A DNA stretch of 64,000 bases, taken from assembly GCA_013115135.1 (NCBI GenBank), contig JABANP010000109.1, positions 1 through 64,000 on the forward strand. Reading direction: 5' to 3'. The notes under the pieces are model-generated. The model did no database searches. It worked only from the letters and a program-made list of their open reading frames with translations, and was not told where the DNA came from. The position numbers were made by a program, and so were the translations under genes. Shown in pieces: positions 1-10,546 of the stretch; the first letter of the stretch is position 1; the number at the start of each line of letters is the position of its first letter. Source of the stretch: Perkinsus olseni (Eukaryota > Perkinsozoa > Perkinsida > Perkinsidae).

Positions 1-1614
1 TGTGTGCCAGTTTGATATGCAAAATGACATTTTATGCTTATATATAACTCGTATGATGGAATCTCGGGATGAATCATACTTCAAATGGAAGGCCATCGTG
101 ATGTGCATTCGAACGGTGACCAAGTTCAAATCGATCAACCGTTTCGCAGAAGATATCACTGGAAAACCGTTTCGCGACGAGATTCGCTGTACCAATTTCG
201 ATACGTAACGCAACAAGCATGTTGAAAAAGAGACTCTAGAGGTGTAGGAACTCATAGTTTCATGTTAGTCACGTATGTGCACGTATCCTCCCTTGGCCAG
301 AAGACTTTCTCCAGCCGGCTATCCATCGATTCCGTGAGTTTCCTGATCTCTGACGGCTGGATCGACTTGGCCGCCCTCTGGATGCCCTCTCAGAGTTCAT
401 CAAGGCTGTTGTACTGCTGTCCATTGGAATACAGCTCTGATGATCATGGTAGCGGCGACACATTGGCGTAGGCCGTTCTTACCGCTTGATGAGCCCCAGT
501 AATGCTCTATGGGGTTCAGGTCCGGCGATGAGCTGGGCCAGCTCATCAGTTTGCCCTCTTTAAAAGCCCTTTTTGATAAGAAGTCCTTGGTGAGGCGACT
601 AGCGTGTGACGGCGCATTATCCTGCATGAGCAGCATCCTCCTCTTGAAAGACACAGGTTGCGATCGATACCAGGGGAAGGAGTGCTTCGCTCAGCAGAGC
701 GCAATATCTGAAACATGTGGTAGGCCCAAGTCACTCCAAAGGGAGATCAGGGCTTTCTTACGCCTTTGAATCCATCTTGACACCGTAGAGGCACACGCGC
801 AGGACCGACGACCTTGTCTCCTATGATGCCGGCCCATATCATCCCACCCCTCCACCCCCTTGCTGGCGTTTGATGCGGGGGTGGAGGGGCTTAATATGGA
901 CGATCCACCCTCGAAACCCATCCGTCTGGCCCGTCGAGGGTGGCCCTACTCTCGATCGGTCCATAGGACCCTTGAAAGAATCCATCTTCATATTATCCCG
1001 AGCCCACTGGAGCCGTCGCTGCTTGTGTTGGGAGGTCAGCTTCGGACGGCAAGTAGCCTTGCGATGCTTTCCGATCTTCTTGAGAACACGACAGCGTGCA
1101 CTTCTCGATTTCATGTCGACCCCGGCGGTCTCAACCGCCTGTTCGCTGGTTCCCAGCGGATTAGCGGACATTGCTCGTTCGAGCCTGGTAGCGTCTCGTG
1201 CGGTTGCGGAGGCTTTGTAGGGTCCAGTTGGTCGCGTATACTGTCTGCTAGGATCGTCGATGTAGCTCTTGATGGCTCTGTGGTCTCGACTCAGATAACG
1301 GGCAATCTCAGGGGTGGACTTCCCCCCTGCCAGTTGCTGCACGATGGAGACGCGCTCCGACTCCGACAGGACCGACTTACGACCCATGGCGATGGAAAAA
1401 CACAACTTGCGTATCAAAATTAGCACAGTGATTTTCGTCATGAAACGGTTTCCGGTGATATCTTCTGCGAAACGGTTGATCGATTTGAACTAGGTCACGG
1501 CTTGGATTCATATCACGATGGCCTTCCATTTTGAGTATGATTCATCCCGAGATTCCATCATACGAGTTATATATAAGCATAAATGTCATTTGCATATCAA
1601 ACTGGCACACACAG
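1..1614 (-). mobile_element. Tc1/mariner DNA transposon with ~180-bp TIRs
   Basis: The first ~185 bases reappear as an imperfect inverted copy at about 1430-1614, so the element has TIRs near 180 bp. The right end reads ...CTGGCACACACAG followed by TA at 1615-1616, the target dinucleotide of this superfamily. The left tip (a few bases plus TA) lies outside the window. Transposase remnants run on the minus strand between the TIRs. The copy is old: its coding region is broken and its TIRs have diverged by several substitutions and indels. Confidence 0.85.
400..1441 (-). pseudogene. Tc1/mariner transposase, frameshifted (DD37E-like)
   Basis: The N-terminal part (1441 to ~839) starts MGRKSVLSESERVSIVQQLA and reads as a paired helix-turn-helix DNA-binding region. 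After a frame change the C-terminal catalytic part (654 to ~400) carries QDNAPSH and SPDLNPIEHYW, the second Asp and the final Glu of the DDE triad. There are 37 residues between them, which points to a DD37E-type clade. The segment with the first Asp (about 690-920) is split among frames. At least two frameshifts leave no single open frame, so the copy cannot encode a working transposase. Confidence 0.8.
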
Positions 1615-1616
1615 TA

Positions 1617-2270
1617 AGTAGACTACTTAGAAGGAAGACCATGAGAAAATTAAAGTAGTCACTGACAATAACGTCAGTGGAAGGCGACGTCCGTCAGTGA
1701 CTACTTGAAGTAGTCACTCAAGGAGCCCATCAAAGGGCTGTACTTCACCATCATTCTGTCAGGGGTTTATTTCACAAGAAATCCTAACCGGTTAGGAATT
1801 AGGACGTCTTCAAAAATAGGATCTTAACCTTAAAACGTTCTTAGAAGAGTCAACCTGTTTCACATAAAAATCCTCAAAGGACAGTTGGATCCTAATTTTA
1901 AAGACGTCCTCATCTCAGGATCAAGACGCCCTAACTTACCATACCAAGCTAAAAAGGAGAAAAATGCGATTTGCCGGGTGGGAACCGACGGTCTCACGAG
2001 TATCCAGTCGCGTTGCTTAACCTACCAAGCTACAATACTTGAATCGCGGGTCATGAAGATGAGACCTTCTTGACTACCTCGGGCGCTAGACCTACGAGAA
2101 AGAATACTGCAACAATTGCAGTCTGCAACTCGCAGTGCGCACTTTTAAACAGACTGCACAGCACGCCGCTGTAATTAAATTTGAAAAAAATACACGAGTC
2201 CCGAAGACTTGACATGTGCCGGGAGAGAACCAGGGAGCTTCTAGCGGAGCCGGACGTGCCACGGCTACCA
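1617..2270. other. Intergenic DNA with hairpin and tRNA-like relic
   Basis: No gene recognised. At 1652-1707 the sequence AAGTAGTCACTGAC is repeated in inverted orientation. Several short blocks with TCCTAA/TTAGGA motifs (about 1770-1960) resemble the dispersed repeat at 2276-2523. A tRNA-like sequence lies at 1966-2040 on the minus strand. Confidence 0.5.
1966..2040 (-). tRNA. tRNA-like relic (degenerate)
   Basis: The minus strand shows a D-arm-like stem (GCTT...AAGC) and a complete 5-bp T stem around GGTTCCCAC (GTCGG pairing with CCGGC). The anticodon-stem-like hairpin carries one mismatch. The acceptor stem does not pair, so this is a pseudogene or the head of a tRNA-derived SINE. It shares the block ATACT-G-GAGACCG with the relic at 3480-3550. 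Confidence 0.35.
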
Positions 2271-2275
2271 TTTCC

Positions 2276-2525
2276 GCGGTTAGTATGCCTATTAAGTACC
2301 CCGAGGGTGCTACGATGTTGTCCTAAAAAACGTGTCCTAACGTCAGGAAAAGTGCCTTGTGAAATCCATACATCCTAACCGCCCTAACCTATTGTCAACA
2401 ACCGCGTCCTAATTCCTAAATGTTAAGATCCAAATGTCCTACCCTTGTGTCCTTCGATTGGGAATCCGGTCCTTGGGAATGCCATAAGGCCTAAAAAGGC
2501 ATCCCTAACCCCTTAGGATCCCAAG
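2276..2525 (+). repeat. Dispersed TTAGGA-rich repeat, copy 1
   Basis: This stretch matches the reverse complement of 53569-53890 over about 250 bases with small indels. Shared blocks include TTAAGTACCCC, ACGATGTTGTCCTA, CGTGTCCTAACGT and GAAATCCATAC. It is rich in CCTAA/TTAGG but is not a telomeric array. No coding potential. Confidence 0.75.
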
Positions 2526-3470
2526 GAAAACCGTCCTAACTGCCAACGCATAACGCTTAGAGCTTCCTCCAGGCAAGACTCGTAATCGATCGTTGAACGC
2601 ATATGCACAGCAGCTATGCTTCGGTACTCGGCGCTCGCCATTCCTTGATAGGGCCAGTGTGAGAGACTGGCTGCTTGAGAACACAACACCCGGGTTTTGC
2701 CATGTGAGTCCGATCTCTCATCTGCTGTCTTTTGATCATCCGCCACTTGAAAAGCTTAACTTCAGTGTAGCTTCTTGTCGGAGCAAGATAGGATCAGCAA
2801 CATAGACATTAGTTATGTCTATGTCGCTGATCCTATCTATATTCTATAGTCTGCATTCCCTATGTGTAATGTCACACTACAAGAGTCCCTGACTCAGAAA
2901 GTGCTCCCTGTCTACCTGCAGTGGTCCTACTCCTGCTGCAAGACAGGGAAGGCGTGTAAAGTCTATCTTCCTTTTTCTTCTGAACTCACTGTCTCGAGGG
3001 AATCAGCCATGCACGCACACACAAGACGATGGGCGCATAGTGAAGGGGAGAATAACAGTGACAACATAATGACATCTATAGTGTTCGCTATATAACAGCT
3101 ACAGCCCTGTTAAATTACTACTCAGCTGCAAGACCATCATCGCTGCACTTACCTTTACTGCAACTGCGTGTCATTAGTATCAGATGACCGACTGACCTCA
3201 TTATGCGCCGTACACTAGCTAGTCCAAAAATCTCAGCTCATAACTCGGAAAATTGAATGTGAGGTCCGTCAAAGCAAATACAATCTTTAGATGGCGGGTA
3301 CTGTACGATAAACAGGGAGAGGCGTACGGAATGCAATAGCTATGGGACAGAAGCTTTGTAGCTGTGAAATTGTGTGATGGCACAGTGCACAGTGACGTTG
3401 CAATATACGTCTTATCTTTTTAGTGTTTCCGAGGTAAAGGGAGTGGGCGCAAAGTCTAGGCTAGTGAAGT
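2526..3470. repeat. Intergenic mosaic of dispersed repeats
   Basis: 2787-2837 is a long hairpin (12-bp outer arms GATAGGATCAGC, then a second inner pair). 2930-3060 holds a repeat with the core ATGCACGCAYACACA, found again at about 13590-13690, 20600-20715 and 29225-29310. 3065-3230 matches 51800-51990 and 52190-52400 (core AGTGT-CGCTAT-TAACAGC). No credible gene. Confidence 0.55.
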
Positions 3471-3479
3471 ATGTTCCAG

Positions 3480-3550
3480 ATAAAGCCATTTGGCCATGTG
3501 GTTAGCTTGTATACTTGCGAGACCGAAGACCCGGGTTCAATCCCAGGTCT
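3480..3550 (+). tRNA. tRNA-like relic
   Basis: A B-box-like GGGTTCAATCCC is preceded at the right distance by an A-box-like TGGTTAGC. The T stem has one mismatch, and I cannot pair an acceptor stem. It looks like a tRNA pseudogene or SINE head related to the one at 1966-2040. Confidence 0.35.
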
Positions 3551-3771
3551 GACTGATGCGCGACACTGTCTCCAGCTACAGCCGATAAACGCTAATGTTC
3601 CACAATACTAGTGCACCCGTGATAACTACCGAGCACAACACTAACATCTTTGTAACATCATCAACATCATGTGACCTTATCAAACCAACACTCCCCACTA
3701 CACCCAACTATCATCCACCTAGTTCAATTTATCTGCTGATTGATTCGCATCATTTTATGCGGCATCATGGG

Positions 3772-4364
3772 TCAACGGCCGCGTTGCTCGCCTCTTGCTG
3801 ACCTTCCTTTGAAGGGACACCACTCGTGACGGCGGAGTGCCAGGACCAGTTCCCACTGCCAGTCACGGTAGCAAAGAAAGAAAGTCGTCAGGAGGCCAAG
3901 ACGGTCGCCTGGGACCTCCGCCAAGTCCTCGAATGCAGCCAGGGTATCTTCATCAATGCTGAGCTCAGGCTTCTCATACGTCGCCCCCATTTCAGAGGCG
4001 CCAGCGGCACCCTCAACGGTTCTGTTCAAAGGAGACTACAGGCAGATCGACGCGTACTTGGCGGTCGGGGGCAATCACCGACAGCTGGGCGTTCGGCGGT
4101 CTGACGGCGAGTTGGATTTTCTCTCTGAAGTATCTCGAGGTTCATGCTTGCCTTCCACAAGTCCAACGTACAGGCCTTTGGTCGGACCAGCAAGACCCCG
4201 TTTCTTCCCTTGCTTGCTTTCTTGGAGGAACTTTTGGGCTTGTCAGCGGCAGCCTTGTTATCAGTCTCCTCGGAACTCTCCGGCACGACCACCAGCGGGA
4301 CAGGACCGTGGAACTCTCTTATATTCAACTCATCGTCTCGACCAGGTAGAAGTAGACCGCCCAT
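3772..4364 (-). CDS. Possible coding segment, unresolved splicing
   Basis: Two consecutive minus-strand frames look protein-like. The first is 4364-4026 (lysine-rich stretch KPKSSSKKASKGRNG, then LVRPKACTLDLW). The second is 4029-3772 (acidic DEDTLAAFEDLAEV, then hydrophobic LGLLTTFFLCYRDWQW). They lie in different frames, so an intron or frameshift near 4030-4100 is needed. I found an acceptor-like CTTTGAACAG but no donor with matching phase. The opposite strand is also largely open, so strand and reality are uncertain. No family recognised. Confidence 0.25.
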
Positions 4365-5380
4365 CCGTCAGTCTCGCCGCGGCACAAAATGAAGAAGGTT
4401 CGTAGCAGATTTTTGGTATGTTGTATTCAGAAAACGCTCGTAAAAACGGCGGTTTTTATCCAGCGTATCTTAGCTCGAAGCATGCACCATCACGAAAACT
4501 CGCCCTTCTCCCTGCGGTCAGTCTTGCGTAAAGATACCATTTCTCTCCTAACCAGAACGAGGAACCCTCTTCCCGCGAAGCTCAAAGGGTCGAAGTTGGA
4601 ATTCAGGTCGCTGAGATTCTTCCTCGGACCAAATACGGAGGTCCAGGGAAGGCAAGTTAGCGACCCTTGGGATCTTTTATTGACATAGTGACCAATCGGC
4701 GGTTCGATCCAGGTTGAAGTGACGGCCTCAGTATCTTAGGTTGGACCTTACACCCGACGCAGCAGGTAGGAGTAAGCTTAGATAATAGATGGGGTACATC
4801 AGCGCCAGTTGCGGAGAAAATTATTTGCTCGAGGAAAGAGACAGATCTTGCTTCTTGAAACTCTTGCATTTTCTCAACGCCGGTGAAGACTCGCGGTTCG
4901 AATCCAGTGGCGACTCTTTTGCAATTCTTCGCCTCGCTGTTGAACTATCGCGCACGCCCTGCTCATCCAAACGCATGTTCGCAATTCGGCATTGGGAATA
5001 TCTTTCGGCTCACCCACGGTCCGCTTGCTCTGGTCGTCTCGAAACGGCGATGAGCTTCGGATTGAATATCTTTTAAGCAATGATGTCATGAGTTTCGTAA
5101 AGGGTATCTTTTATCACCTACGCGACCTTTCTCGGAAGAGCTTGCCGAGTCGCCTCTCCCTACAGAGGTATCTTTCGCCATCACTCGACCGGCTCGTGGT
5201 GGGATGGGTTCAGGCTTCGGTAATACCACACCATTCGCAACTTTCATGATACCATCCTCTTAGGTACCAGCTACGCTCACGACCCGAAGTGGATCGAAGA
5301 CTGGATGTCCAGGAAGCGCGTAGGGGTCGACCGAATGGGTAGGTCGCCGGCGGCCACCCTCTGCTGCTCGCCCTGTGTTG
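4365..5380. other. Intergenic, no gene seen; recurrent TATCTT motifs
   Basis: No gene recognised. Motifs of the form RTATCTTY recur irregularly (about 4465, 4730, 4998, 5067, 5104, 5167). They resemble the core of the 26-bp minisatellite that starts at 5483 and may be decayed relatives of it. A tRNA-box-like GGTTCGAATCC lies near 4892. Confidence 0.4.
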
Positions 5381-6037
5381 ATGGTCCTCCTCAGATTGGT
5401 TCTTCCGAGCCTTCAATCGCCTCCGTCTCTATGCGAGCTCTTCTTCAAATCTACTCCACGGTGAGATCTTACGGTGCTCCCGACCTCTTGTGTATCTTTC
5501 TTCCCTCTACCTCTCGAGAATCTTCCATGCTCCAACCTCTCGTGTATCTTTCTTCCCTCTACCTCTCGTGTATCTTTCTTCCTTCTACCTCTCGAGTATC
5601 TTCCATGCTCCAACCTCTTGTGTATCTTCTATGCTCCAACCTCTTGTGTATCTTCCATGCTCCAACCTCTCGTGTATCTTTCTTCCCTCTACCTCTCGTG
5701 TATCTTTCTTCCCTCTACCTCTCGTGTATCTTTCTTCCTTCTCCTCTCGAGTATCTTCCATGCTCCAACCTCTTGTGTATCTTCTATGCTCCAACCTCTT
5801 GTGTATCTTCCATGCTCCAACCTCTCGTGTATCTTTCTCCTCCCCAGGTTCTACGCGTTCATGGTCATCGGCGGCCTTCTCGGCTCCTACTACTGGAGTC
5901 GCTTCTGGGAGCACTACTGGATCCGAGTCAACAAGGGGTAAGCAGCAAACCGTCCCAACCGCAGCTTCGCCCATCCGGTTCTCTTCAGCGCCTTTTACAA
6001 GGACGTCCCATACGTCTACCCGCCGCAGGAAGAGTAA
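5381..6037 (+). CDS. QCR9: Cytochrome b-c1 complex subunit 9 (QCR9/UQCR10-like)
   Basis: Three exons, 5381-5460, 5848-5937 and 5989-6037, encode 72 residues, close to the ~60-70 of this family. QCR9 is a single-span inner-membrane subunit of respiratory complex III that helps hold the Rieske protein and cytochrome c1 together. The predicted protein has the family layout: an N-terminal stretch ending LCELFFKSTPRFYAF, a membrane segment (VIGGLLGSYYW), then RVNKGAFYKDV. The last part matches the conserved NxGKLWKDI-type end. Donors GTGAGA and GTAAGC and acceptors CTCCTCCCCAG and TTCTCTTCAG are canonical, and phases agree across both junctions (80, 90 and 49 nt, total divisible by three). Intron 1 contains a 26-bp minisatellite. 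The assignment rests on remembered family pattern, not a search. Confidence 0.75.
5483..5846 (+). repeat. 26-bp minisatellite (~14 units) in QCR9-like intron 1
   Basis: Two 26-bp monomer types alternate. Type A carries GTATCTTTCTTCCCTCTAC and type B carries GTATCTTCCATGCTCCAAC; both start CTCTYG. The order is A B A A B B B A A A B B B A, so an A..B.. block has duplicated at a higher order. The array runs into the polypyrimidine tract and AG acceptor of the intron. Open frames across it (both strands) come from its composition and are not genes. Confidence 0.9.
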
Positions 6038-7480
6038 TGGCTAGTGGAGAGAAAAAGTGGGGAAATTTGGTATTACTTTTTGCTATTATATCTGACACAG
6101 GTACAGCCTTCAGTTCGTCACTGATCGCATTGATGCCCAGCGGACCAATTTTGATAATATTATTATTGATGATAATACACGGTTTTGGACCGGACACGGG
6201 AGGGATTGCGTTAGTTATTCACCTTCACGCTCGCCACAGCTCGCCTCTCCTGATTGGACAGGTTGGTGAAGTAAGGGTCGTTCAATAAGCCAATTTTGGA
6301 TCTCCGAGGAATCGCTTCATTTTTACGTGTAAAAATAAATTCTTGAATCGGTCGTGAGTTTCAGAATTGCGTCATCGAACGGGGATAAGACACCAGCGGG
6401 TGATGATCGCCGTTTCGGATGAGAATCTTTTTATTCGCCGAAGACCATGATCAACCTCGGGTGTGCGGGATGATTGGCAGGTTGGGTTCAATCCCCAGAA
6501 CGTATCGCAGGCGAGGGGAACTGAGAACGGACCGCCTTGGGGACTGATCGCTCCTTGTTGTTTTATCTGGGTACTTGAGCGCATGAGGGTTGGGAGTTCG
6601 GAGAGGAGCGGTATGGCTATGGGCCGAATTATTCCCGCTGATAGTAACATGGGCCTTTTTCATACCACAATTCGCCCAACTCCTGGCACTGCTGCTGCTG
6701 CTGTTGGGTATCAGCGGCGAACTATGGAGATTCAGGACTAGGTAGTTCGGCAGGAAGAAATTCTTCGACGGCTTTAACGGCAGAAGCTGTCGTCATCAGT
6801 GTTGCTGTTGTCGCGTCATGCCTCGACTTAGCGACAATAAGGAGCTGAGCTCACCTCGGAGATGGTGACTCCGTACGGAGGGTCCGTAGGGCCGAGAGCA
6901 TCCTGCACGAATTAAAATCCGAGTTTGCTTCGATCGCTCTGGGTGTCATCAATATCGCCACAAGTTATGTCATAATTGTTATGACTCTTAACGGCTGAGC
7001 GCTTTTGGTTTCGGGATTCTCAGACTGCGGTTTTGCGGTAGCGGACCGAACGAAGGCTCATCGCGGATGCTCCGCGGACCAGAAGTGAAAGAGCCACTTT
7101 TACTCCAGTGTTTGGCGGCTCAACTCACAACGAGCGCACCGACGTTGAGACTACTAGTGTATATTAAGATGTATAAAATCAGGTATACGCTGATTTATGG
7201 TATTATTAATACCGTATTAATCCCAACGGCGAGGATGAGTCATTTTGAATGGCCTTATGGGAGGAATAGGGACGAAAATGGAAGTTAACGGAGCGGGAGA
7301 CTAACGAGCCGCTGAAGGGCGGCTACAAAAGGAATCCTGTTGGCGACAAATGGCCAGAGAATGGCCGTGCCGCGTCCAAGATTGAGAAGAAGAAGATGGT
7401 ATTAATGTCACATATATGTATTATACCACGTACGTGGCCGTACGTACATAATACATACGTATTGTGTCACATATCTGTTA
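6038..7480. other. Intergenic, no supported gene
   Basis: The ORFs here are short and have no recognisable motif. 6372-6741 is open in several frames on both strands without a convincing protein. A palindromic AT-rich tract with CACGTACGTGG lies near 7420. Confidence 0.4.
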
Positions 7481-7482
7481 CT

Positions 7483-7706
7483 AGGGCACTGATACAGGTG
7501 GTATCAATATTATTGATTCAATAAACAATAGGGCTACTAGGCACTGATACAGGTGGTATCAATATTATTGATTCAATAAACAATAGGGCTACTAGGGCAC
7601 TGATACAGGTGGTAATTTCACATTATTGATTCAATAAACAATAGGGCTACTTAGGGCACTGATACAGGTGGTATCAATATTATTGATTCAATAAAACAAT
7701 AGGGCA
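7483..7706 (+). repeat. ~57-bp tandem repeat, 4 units
   Basis: Each unit reads GGCACTGATACAGGTGGTAT, then an AT-rich part with ATTGATTCAATAAACAAT, then AGGGCTACTA. Unit 3 has a small rearrangement (GGTAATTTCAC) and unit 4 an extra A. No ORF. Confidence 0.9.
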
Positions 7707-9029
7707 TCATGTAAGTTACAGGCGTTGAGATCTCGAGCGGCCCAAGTGTCCCTCACTAGCACGTTGTGTCCCACGGCCCTTGGAAGTCTATGAAGGACCT
7801 TAAAGGGGAAAAATCTACGCACACTCACGACTCAATCACCTCCGTCATTTGGGGAAGGAAGACCCTGTCCTTGGTGCAGTAAGTACGTCGCTGAGCTTAA
7901 GCTGTGAGTCCTCTGCTGTTGCCTTCAGTTATTGTCGTGAGAGTTTATGATATTATTTCGATGTATTATGTTTTACTATTATATTAATATCTGTATTTAC
8001 TATCACTAATATTATGTAGTTCTACCTAATATACTATTACTTATATATAAAATGAGGTACTTATACTATGTAGTTGCGGAGCGAGCGAAGCGAGCGGAGC
8101 ATATACTGTCACTTCTGCGCTTTTTTGTGCGTTCGTTCGTTCTTTCGTTCAAATTATTTCTCAACGACTATGTCGATTGAAATCGCGAGACATATACCAT
8201 TCGAAAGCCCGCGGTTTGTGTATTCTATAAAAAATACGAAATCGCTCGCGTCCCCGTTCTGCCAACCAAAACCGTCGTGGACCGTTTTCGATGAACCATA
8301 AAAAAATACGGAAAAACGCCCGGGCTGGGGTTCGAACCCGAGACTTCGTGCCGAGCTCCGCTTTTTCGTTACGAAGGCCTAGTAATAGCAACTCAGTTGG
8401 CAAATTACTATCGATGGACTGGGTTCAAAGGGCGAGCAGGGCGACGCTAGAGGCTTTCAATAAGACTTGACCTCGCCAGTTCGGTCATCGTTACTCACTA
8501 GCCGACAGCTAGTAGCAGCTTCTGCGCACCGTAGAAGGCAAGCATGTCTATAATACTTACTACTGATTGGTAGCATGTGCTGCTTGCGGGCGTTCGTCTG
8601 TCTGTTTGGCTGCATAAGGCCATTGATGAACGTTCGTTACTTGCGATCCGTATAATCTACCATCCCAGACGTCACGTCTGAGACGTGCATAATTCCGCTA
8701 CCACTCAAAGAAAACTACTACTTTTCAGCGCTGTTCACTCTCTTGCAATCTTACTCCAACTTTTATTTCCTCAACGACTTCTTTTTGAAGGTCGCCGGTG
8801 ATAAACGTTCGTCACTTGCGATCCGTATAATCTACCATGCCAGACGTGAATAATTCCGTTTTCACTCGACAAAAAGCTAGTAGCAGCTTCGAGCATCTGG
8901 TTATCGCGAGACCTCAGGTGTGGGTGAAGAGTTGAAGAGCTGCTCCATGAAAGACCCTGGAGATCTTGGTGGGAGTACTTCAGCAGCTTCGCTCCGCCCT
9001 ACACCTATAGAGTAATTCCCTAAATCCAA
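7707..9029. other. Intergenic with short direct repeats and a tRNA-like relic
   Basis: 7940-8060 is AT-rich. A ~55-bp direct repeat with core TTGCGATCCGTATAATCTAC occurs at about 8632-8700 and 8803-8868. CTAGTAGCAGCTTC recurs at about 8510 and 8877. No gene recognised. Confidence 0.45.
8316..8402 (-). tRNA. tRNA-like relic
   Basis: The minus strand has an excellent 3' half, CTCGGGTTCGAACCCCAG followed by CCCGGGCG. A 5' half starts near TTTGCCAACTGAGTTGC. The middle forms a hairpin (TTCG..CGAA) rather than a clean anticodon arm, and the acceptor halves do not pair fully. Probably a pseudogene or SINE head, though a divergent real tRNA cannot be excluded. Confidence 0.35.
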
Positions 9030-9218
9030 GGGAGAAGTACAGGATTCAAAGAAGCGTTTTCAGGGATCTGCATTACCTGGGCAACAGTTCCGGGATCGGG
9101 TTGCCCTGTCGGGTTTCGCGAGGGGTTTCGGGTTTCTCGTTCCTGCCTTCGCCCGCAATTCAGGTTTTCTTCTGTTGCTTTTGCCTGTCTGTCGCTCGCT
9201 CTTCCTTGGATTTTCGTA
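9030..9218 (+). repeat. Dispersed repeat shared with the 39014-40116 element
   Basis: This stretch matches 39625-39850: shared blocks are TACCTGGGCAAC, GTTCCGGGATCGGG, GCCCTGTCGGGTTTCG and CTTCCTTGGATTTT. In the second copy the sequence is internal to a CAGGGT-type TIR element, so this copy may be the remains of a related element. I found no matching termini around it. Confidence 0.75.
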
Positions 9219-9478
9219 CCTCTCCCTTCGGATTTTGTACCTCTCCCTTCGGATTTTGTACCTCTCCCGAAGATTTTGTACCTCTCCCTTCGGATTTTGT
9301 ACCTCTCCCTTCGGATTTTGTACCTCTCCCTTCGGATTTTGTACCTCTCCCTTCGGATTTTGTACCTCTCCCTTCGGATTTTCGTACCTCTCCCTTCGGA
9401 TTTTGTACCTCTCCCTTCGGATTTTGTACCTCTCCCTTCGGATTTTGTACCTCTCCCTTCGGATTTTGTACCTCTCCC
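9219..9478 (+). repeat. 21-bp tandem array (~12 units)
   Basis: The unit is ACCTCTCCCTTCGGATTTTGT. One unit is altered (CCTCTCCCGAAGATTTTGTA) and one carries an extra C (TTTTCGTACC). Because 21 is divisible by three, every frame is open, giving long spurious ORFs on both strands. The sister repeat near 39830-39850 has only about two degenerate units at the same place. Confidence 0.9.
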
Positions 9479-10546
9479 CGCCCTACAAACACCTTCAGAT
9501 AAAACTTTTCCAGCCTAAAGTGAATAAGGAGCATGTCACCAAGTTTTGCTCCGCACTCTTACGGGAGGTACCATGCGTCAGAGCCTCGTCACAAGGGACC
9601 TATCAGACGGTAACAACACAGCTGTTGCTGCTACTAGGAAACGTGTTGTAGAAGAAGAGAAGATATAAATCTTATTGTTATTACTAGAACGAATCCCAGG
9701 TGAATTTTTTCAGTTTCACGGTTTCATCGTAAAACGGTTGCTGACTCATCCCAAGCAATGTATATAGGTGTCAGGTACTCACCAAAAAAATTCCCGCCCC
9801 TAATTTGCTCTTCTGTAAAAGTTATCCCTGCACAACCGTTTCCGGTCTCTAGATGTCTGTTACTGCAATAATTACTCGCGCGAGCTCCGCACCTTCGTCC
9901 CGAAGACCTAGTAGTCTTAGACCGTTGACAGATACTTTGTTCTTACTCTTCACTTGCATGGCTAAACTGTCACGCTATAACAGATGATACCATGAGAAGC
10001 TTCCTTGCCACCCATCCATTGAGGTGCTCCGTGGTCTGTGAGTATAGTCGACGTGGGCCACTCTGATGTTGTTATTCATCATTGCGCGGTGGCACGCATA
10101 GACAACATTAGTAGACAACAGCGTGATCCATAGCGTGATCGATATTATCGCACACAGTGTACGTATGCACATAGTTATATCCGTCTTTGTGGCCTCTTGT
10201 TGTGTCCACAGGAACGGCAAGCGAACTACATAATATTCCGAGCACGCCAGTCCGGCGGGGATTGCCTGCCTGGCAGTTCTCGGCGGTTCAAGCCGAAACG
10301 AGCATCGTGCTCGTCCCAGTGACACTGGGCCAACACACTGGGCCAGTGTGTTGACGTCAGGTGCTCCGCTCTCTTGCGGGTTGTCAGACATTGACCGAAC
10401 CCCGCAAGTCAGAACGTGAGCCAAGATGGCTACGGACTGACTCATACCAATCTCTACTGATCGCACAACAACCAACCAGTGTTACCATAGCTAAAAGGGT
10501 GCACGCATGCACACTGAGATTGGGAGATAGGCAACAATAAGACATT
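9479..10546. other. Intergenic, no gene seen
   Basis: No gene recognised. An open minus-strand frame at 9975-10475 has no motif. At 10300-10360 there are nested hairpins (CCAGTGACACTGG, then CAACACACTGG-GCC-AGTGTGTTG). Confidence 0.4.

Noticed and set aside
5305..6288. 327-aa plus-strand ORF across the 26-bp array
   Set aside because: It crosses intron 1 of the QCR9-like gene out of frame; the translated repeat is composition only.
9101..9651. Long ORFs on both strands (repeat proteins)
   Set aside because: They follow from a 21-bp array, which keeps every frame open; no start context or conserved sequence.
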